NCBI RefSeq assembly: GCF_014839805.1
Contig: NC_051123.1
Location: forward strand, 1,408,727-1,472,726
DNA: 64,000 nt
Reading direction: 5' to 3'
Source: Manduca sexta
Lineage: Eukaryota; Arthropoda; Insecta; Lepidoptera; Sphingidae
Shown here: piece after piece, positions 59,501 to 64,000 of the stretch
Layout: every line of letters starts with the position of its first letter
How positions within the stretch are numbered: the first letter of the stretch is position 1
Made by a program: the position numbers and the translations under genes
The notes under the pieces: generated by a model
Told to the model about the DNA's origin: nothing
What the model saw: only the letters and a program-made list of their open reading frames with translations
Databases searched by the model: none

Positions 59501-61660
59501 AATTCATAATTAAGACGGGACAACGTCTGTCGGGTCTACTAGTTATAATATAAAAAAGCGCGATAAAATTGTAAAAATAGTTTAATTCAATGTCGAACAA
59601 TACATTACACTACAAAATATATTTTTTTTCTTAGGATTGTAAAATTACTTAAATACATAGTATGCCCCTATATATCTGCTGCTGACTGCACATACAAACT
59701 ACTAAAGTAACTTTTATATTATGCTATCAAAATGCCAAAGTATTTCTGGCTCATAGTAATCGGTAATTCCCCGGCGTGTTGGTGATTCAGCACGCAAAAA
59801 CCGTTCCATTTCACGCTTTTAAATATTAACTGAGGTATATATATCTTGATTTAACTGTTTATTATAATCTTACCAAAGATTTTTCAAAAATCAAATAAAA
59901 AAGTGATCATGTTTCGAAACCTAAACGAATACGTGATATGAAAGAATTTTATGATGTTCTTTTCTAGCGATCATTCTTTTGGGTCTTCCCATCGAATACC
60001 TCAAATCTCAACATGGTACCATATCATCGGAACTAATAGCAATTTTCATAGTATCATGACTTCCAAAGTAACGACATAGCCGATATTTAAACCTTAGACC
60101 TATACTTACCACCTTGGGGGGTGTATTACCAAACCGCTCGATATAATATGTTTTAATTTCCTTGTTATAAATAAAGCACTTATTGACGTCTTGTTTAAGT
60201 AAAAAGTGTTTTTGATTTATTTTATTCATATATTTGAACAAACGTACGTTTTATCGGTAACATCAGTCAGAGACAAAAAAGATAGAGATGAGACTAGGCT
60301 CTAGTGATGTACGCTGACCAGTGAGGTGTCTATGGGGCTTTGGTATTTGCGTTTACTTACCAAATTTAAATATCAGGTTTGTAGGTCTGCAACGTGTCGA
60401 TTCCCTTAGCTCATCATTTTACAGATAAAAGACGCGTCACTGAGTTTTTTTTAGCCATAATTACTTTCTTAGTTCAAGTATCGGTTTGTTACGAGTTTCT
60501 TGAATCAAGTAAAGATACATAATCTACAAAATTACTTAAACAAAGTATAGGAGGATGTATTTCCTGTGCGCGTCTGCATCATTGAAATCCACCAGGTGAT
60601 GTGAAGATCTGTTAAGTACATATAAACCAATGATTAACCTTGCTGATGGTACAAAGCCTATATATATAAAAAATAAAAAAAATACATGGGCTGAATTTTA
60701 AATGGTTTTTAATGGCTCTTTTTACTGACTATTTAAGGTCATAATTCATATCACAATATAAAAACTGAAGTATAATTGGCTATTTTATATAAAAAAGTGT
60801 TTACTTTGATAACATTTGAATATTTTATAAACATCATGCTAATAGGTCTACTCGACTAAGTTTCACTGCCTCATGGAAAATCGGCGTGCATTGCCTGCAT
60901 CCATTGATGAGAGCTTATACTTCCACTGTTAATTTCTTTAGTAAAAATAAATTGTTAAACCAGATCTTGGTCCATATTTTATATATTCAAACATATTCAC
61001 GTGCGTACTAATAGACAAATTTAAACGAAACTGAATGTTTGAGTTACATGCGATCCTAAACTATGCTTCCGGTTGTGACGTACATATAAAAACGTTATAA
61101 ATTATTTATGTAATTCACTTGAACAAAGTCGGGCAATCAAATCATTTATTTGCGAATACAGACCACATAGATGATACAGATGTTATGTAGACTACATAGA
61201 TGATACAGATGTTATGGTCTCGCCGTATTCAACCCTTACTGGGCGTGCAAATTAGTGAACGGAAATATTTATTACATTAATTAACGTCTTTTAAGAAAGT
61301 AATATAGAAAATTTCCTTATTATTATAAATACTTAAATATAAAAGTTATCATTATTAGTAGAATATTTGGTTAAGTTATTTACCCATAGTTTCCTTTCCA
61401 GTACGACAGAGACAACGACGGGCGTATCTCCTACGTGGAACTGAAAGGCATTATAGAGTCCCGGGAGTACGACCAAGATCTTCCCGACAATGTGGTGGAC
61501 AAGATCATGGTCCTCGCTGACAGCGACAACTCTGGTTACCTGGACTTCGCGGAGTTCGTGGCGATGATGCACAACCCCGACTTGAAGGCGGTGTTTGGTC
61601 ACTTCGTCGCCCGCTACATACATTCGATCATACCGCATCGGAATCCTATTGATACTACAG
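47560..61660 (+). CDS. EF-hand rhomboid-family intramembrane protease (partial, exons 1-2)
   Basis: Exon 1 (47560-47640) encodes 27 residues, MPSGQRETSVSMPLTPTDLY and WRRIFNK, ending at AAG|GTAATT in phase 0. Exon 2 (61402-61660) begins after 'ctttccag' in phase 0 with YDRDNDGRISYVEL and ends at CAG|GTAATT in phase 1. Joined, they give a helix-loop EF-hand: loop D-x-D-x-D-G-x-I-x-x-x-E in exon 2, and a second loop DSDNSGYLDFAE about 35 residues later, both with complete Ca2+-binding positions. The tail AVFGHFVARYIHSIIPHR resembles the linker before the rhomboid core in rho-4/RHBDL3-type proteases. Those cleave membrane proteins within the bilayer, and the EF-hands are thought to confer calcium control. 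The catalytic Ser/His exons lie beyond the window. The 13.8-kb first intron is packed with repeats. An unrelated EF-hand protein remains possible. Confidence 0.75.
49187..49300 (-). repeat. LINE 3' tail with poly(A) signal
   Basis: On the minus strand it ends 'aaataaagattttttcattt' with further TCATT units, a typical lepidopteran Jockey-like LINE terminus. Upstream: 'ctcaagacacaggctcagcc'. It is separate from the nearby coding fragment at 49611-49887. Confidence 0.55.
49611..49887 (-). mobile_element. 5'-truncated LINE insertion with 11-bp target duplication
   Basis: A 277-bp insert is flanked by GTCTAAGCTAT at 49600-49610 and 49888-49898. Its minus-strand frame reads CRRCLSDDETASHIILECRG, then 'SLREVCGGTRKILGFWKELG' and 'WLDL' followed by a stop. 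This is the C-terminal CCHC-type zinc-finger region of an R1/Jockey-like reverse transcriptase. The insert ends shortly after the stop codon with no poly(A) tract, as in R1-type elements. Confidence 0.8.
52440..52605 (-). repeat. tRNA-headed SINE, family C
   Basis: Reverse copy: 'gtgtgccgtcccatg' at the 3' side, and the B-box complement 'cccgggaattgaacccaag' near 52541. It explains the apparent open frames across 52362-52683. Confidence 0.6.
53225..53370 (+). repeat. SINE family C 3' half
   Basis: Contains 'cctatcgcatcaatggggc', 'accagttgcacctctgctc' and 'cctttcgggtataaaagg', matching the body of 6497-6760. No tRNA-like head. Confidence 0.6.
54460..54640 (+). repeat. Dispersed repeat with 34-bp palindrome
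   Basis: The palindrome at 54541-54574 ('cgactgacta' to 'tcgtcagtcg') is followed by 'ccactccacttac' and 'ggtgtcacatcgccg', as at 6071-6150. Upstream, 'cgccatagtggaccaaag' marks the left part of the unit. Confidence 0.6.
55278..55321 (-). repeat. SINE family A 3' scrap
   Basis: 'catactgtcccactgttgg' followed by 'ccatgagcttcctgc' matches the SINE 3' end in reverse. Confidence 0.5.
55540..55735 (+). mobile_element. Helitron-like fragment
   Basis: Begins 'gtataaaacaaagtcgct' and ends 'gaagccagagcgggccgct', lacking a clean CTAG terminus. A second partial tail with 'gcgaagccggggcgggtcgc' and CTAGT follows at about 55797-55823. Confidence 0.5.
56079..56398 (+). mobile_element. tRNA-headed SINE, family A, full length
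   Basis: The head 'gcggcgatagcctagttgg' contains a good pol III A-box; a B-box with one inserted base ('ggttcaaaatcc') follows about 45 bp later. The body has 'ttaacggtgaaagaaaacat', then 'cgtggtggactaaggc' and 'agtagaggaggcccgtgcc', and ends with 'ctgatattattatatta'. This is the best reference copy of the family, also seen at 2766, 8420, 9077, 18886, 26111 and 55278. Confidence 0.8.
56632..56765 (-). mobile_element. Helitron-like fragment
   Basis: Reverse tail 'tttgctagcggctttcccc' with the hairpin, then 'agtcccgccattttcc' and 'cccagggtctcaaac', matching 13568-13778. The 5' part is missing. Confidence 0.55.
57352..57725 (-). mobile_element. tRNA-headed SINE, family E, near full length
   Basis: The head is at the right: B-box complement 'gggattcgaacccagg' near 57644 and A-box complement around 57695-57715. 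The body runs left to 'cctcctagccgaatttcg'. Truncated relatives are at 20140-20405 and 26735-26925. Confidence 0.7.
57870..58005 (+). repeat. Dispersed repeat, second copy
   Basis: Matches 21352-21494 through 'ggccgtcctgagccgaagt', 'cgtaacccgttaatggg' and 'cgagcgtctaaagcgctc'. Confidence 0.6.
59220..59545 (+). repeat. Composite of two dispersed repeats
   Basis: 59220-59275 has 'ccccgtgaccaccaagact' and 'cgaaacgtcgggataa', as at 23270 and 30730. 59285-59545 starts 'atataaaaatgaatccc' and ends 'tgtcgggtctactagt', typical of another Helitron-like unit. They abut directly. Confidence 0.45.
61165..61217 (+). repeat. Short tandem duplication
   Basis: 'acatagatgatacagatgtt' occurs twice, 29 bp apart, about 190 bp before the EF-hand exon. 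Confidence 0.7.
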
Positions 61661-64000
61661 GTAATTATACCAGAACTGGCGGGTATTAAACAAACTTTTT
61701 AACTGACTTCCAAAAAAGAGGGTTCGCGATTCGTGTTTTTATTTTTCAATTATTAAATAGAGGAAGATTAAAGTTTCGTTGTAACTGAAATCGTCATGAA
61801 ACGGTCATGATGATTTAAGTTTATTTTATATCGTTTTTTTAAGTAATGTTTTGTAGCTTTACCATAACAGATAAGTTTGTTTGCACTGTTCGCAAGTTCT
61901 GTTCAATAACACTTTATTTTATGATGCCAATAAGGGTGCGGTCTTTATGGAAACGTTTCGATGAAAAGCGATGGGTTTACGATTTGATTAAAATTATAAA
62001 TTGTTGAAGACAGTTAGGTTTCACTAGAAATCTAGGTATGCCATATATACAGAAAAAGACAAATCTAAATGAAAAATAGTACCACTTTTTAGAAAAAGAT
62101 AATAGTTTCTACTAAAACATTTATTTTAATAACAACAAAAATACAATTAAGAAAAATAGTTTGTGTTTACAGTTTGTTTTCACCTTCCCTGAGTATAGTA
62201 GATATAGTCTAATTTTGATTATCATCAACAAATAACTACTAAACTACAATCAATTGACTATGAAATTCATTTCCACATAAAGCGAGAAACCAATATTGAT
62301 CTGATTTCTGAACACACCCAGCGGATTTGTCATCGAACCTTATCAAAAATCATCGTTATCACTCAAAGGCCGTACCCGCTCTTATCACCTTATCTGCCCT
62401 TGGCGTTTAACGGTTACACCCGAATGTAAATTGTATATAATACAGCTTCATAAAGTACATAATATATAATGCTAATAAGCAAATGCTTTTGAAGATGATT
62501 CTCGTAATGTTAGACATTATGTCGAACGATTTTGGTGACATATCGTATATCCTATTATAGGCTAGTTAAATGGAGTTAAAATGTAATTACTAAATTGTAT
62601 GTACCTTTACTTGGCAATCAATTATGATGAAAATGGTTTTGTATTGTTTAGTGCAAAACTGTCCAACATTATCAATGGGACCGGAAATTTAAGTCACGGG
62701 GACCCATCATCATTCGTGTTCTTAGTAGTATAGTGACCTTTTTATTAGATTAATGCATTTATTTAGAACTAAGGGTGTCGTATACGCGACATTTTTTCCC
62801 TTTTCTCTGTAATTCTGAACCTTGTCCGGTATCCACGCAGACTATTCTGAATTATTTTGGAAGCATTAGACGGCCGGTATTTGGATGGCCGGTAAACAGG
62901 TGGGTCAGGCTCGGTGTAGTGTACTAAATAAATAAAATAAACGTTGTAAATATGCTTTGTTTTAAACCAGCTTTGCTCGTATCAATATATTAATAATATC
63001 TTCCTAAAACACTTAACCTCCATAAATGCAGTTAATGTGTTGATAATTACTTTGTCAATACAAACGTTAAGTTTATACCAGTCTATTAACAATTAGTAAA
63101 GTCCAAAACACTTTGGCTCTGGGTTACTTTTTAACCGACTTCAAAAAAAAGGAGGAGTTTATCAATTCGACGTGATTTTTTTTTTTTATGTTTGTTACCT
63201 CAGAACTGGCTCATTTATGAACCGATTTGGAAAATTGTTTTTTTATTCGAAAGAATTTCTCTCCAGATTGGTCCCATATTTTTTTTTTAAATGTTTCATT
63301 GTGACATAATGTAGTAATATAATGTTTTTGATTAATTCCATAGAATTTTCAATGCGTTATCCTGTGTTTCATTCACCATTAAATCGTTCGACATATGTCG
63401 AAATACGAGAATCAACGACTCTAGTGGTACACTGGCGGGTGAATTAATAAATTCAAATTTAGTTTTATAATATTCAACTAATTATATCGTAATAGCAGCA
63501 ATGTATGACTACTAATAATATTTTTCTTGGATTTATTTTTTCACCCGATTAAATAGATTACAGGCACAAATGCATTATATTGCATGGATACAAATATATA
63601 GTTTGTGTCAATATTAGCATGACTAGTCACTTTTGTATGTAGTGGTAAGCGATAACATACATAGAACCCGACACGTTGCTTGGATAGGGTTGCCAAAGCC
63701 TAGATAATAGCTGGAAGAAATTAGGGCTACCAGATATTTTTGACATCAAGATGGCGCGATAAATTAACACCTTTCAATTTTTTTACTCTGTGGCCGCCAT
63801 TTGTTATAAAATAGTGACACTGTCGTAAATTGAATTAAAGATAACTATTGGCCAGTAATTGTACTGGTAAGCATATTATTTCTTCTTCGGTACAAAGACA
63901 ATTTGGTCCCGAAAAGGACATGAGTGCATGGACAAAAAAATCAGCTTATTATAACATGTTACATCATTGACGGATTTGTTTGAAATGTAAACAAATATTA
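61661..64000. other. Start of the second rhomboid intron
   Basis: No further exon seen. 61697-61740 and 63130-63260 carry the lepidopteran repeat 'aaccgacttcaaaaaaaagg' with 'atcaattcgacgtga'. The rest is AT-rich. Confidence 0.5.

Larger units (their letters stand above)
47641..61401. other. First intron of the rhomboid gene
   Basis: No additional exon supported on either strand over 13.8 kb. It contains LINE pieces (49187-49300, 49611-49887), SINEs (52440-52605, 53225-53370, 56079-56398, 57352-57725), Helitron-like fragments (54120-54275, 55540-55735, 56632-56765, 59285-59545) and AT-rich DNA. Confidence 0.6.

Noticed and set aside
61333..61638. Minus-strand open frame at the EF-hand exon
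   Set aside because: Antisense of a clear EF-hand coding exon.
1..64000. CRISPR arrays, bacterial operons, riboswitches
   Set aside because: No regularly spaced direct repeats; exon/intron structure and repeats show this is animal nuclear DNA.

Overview
The window looks like lepidopteran (moth or butterfly) nuclear DNA. It is AT-rich, has large introns, and is full of short interspersed repeats of kinds common in Lepidoptera: tRNA-headed SINEs, a roughly 300-bp A-tailed repeat, Helitron-like elements ending in CTAG/CTAA, LINE 3' ends carrying the 'ccactgctggacat' motif, and MITEs. The order is assigned from repeat types and gene structure; no species can be named from the sequence alone.

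I can support five protein-coding loci, all from exon reading with splice sites and phase continuity. (1) 3352-3480, minus: the first coding exon of an unrecognised gene that continues to the left, with a GC-rich leader and a 10-codon upstream ORF. (2) 32017-33243, minus: a large Ser-rich, apparently disordered first exon of an unrecognised gene. (3) 34499-37960, plus: a complete five-exon gene for a 295-residue helical, Arg/Glu/Ala-rich coiled-coil protein. (4) 42240-46307, minus: a complete seven-exon Mks1 gene (B9-domain protein of the ciliary transition zone, 513 residues). (5) 47560 to beyond 61660, plus: the first two coding exons of an EF-hand rhomboid-family protease, split by a 13.8-kb intron. 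Loci 2/3 and 4/5 are two head-to-head pairs, each with about 1.25 kb between start codons.

The rest, especially 3.7-31.9 kb and 47.6-61.4 kb, shows no gene I can support and is a mosaic of mobile-element remnants. The best-defined are: a 2776-bp hAT element (38888-41663) with 12-bp inverted termini and a perfect 8-bp target duplication, carrying a broken LINE inside; a 248-bp TTAA-flanked MITE with 55-bp perfect inverted repeats (15176-15423); an inverted pair of Helitron-like elements (13161-13372 and 13568-13778); a 277-bp LINE C-terminal fragment with an 11-bp target duplication (49611-49887); and a THAP zinc-finger fragment inside an intron of gene 3.

I found no convincing new multi-gene system. 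The most interesting items are the composite hAT/LINE element, the three genes I could not name or only loosely place, and the very young-looking MITE. Splice models come from reading the sequence only and need transcript support.
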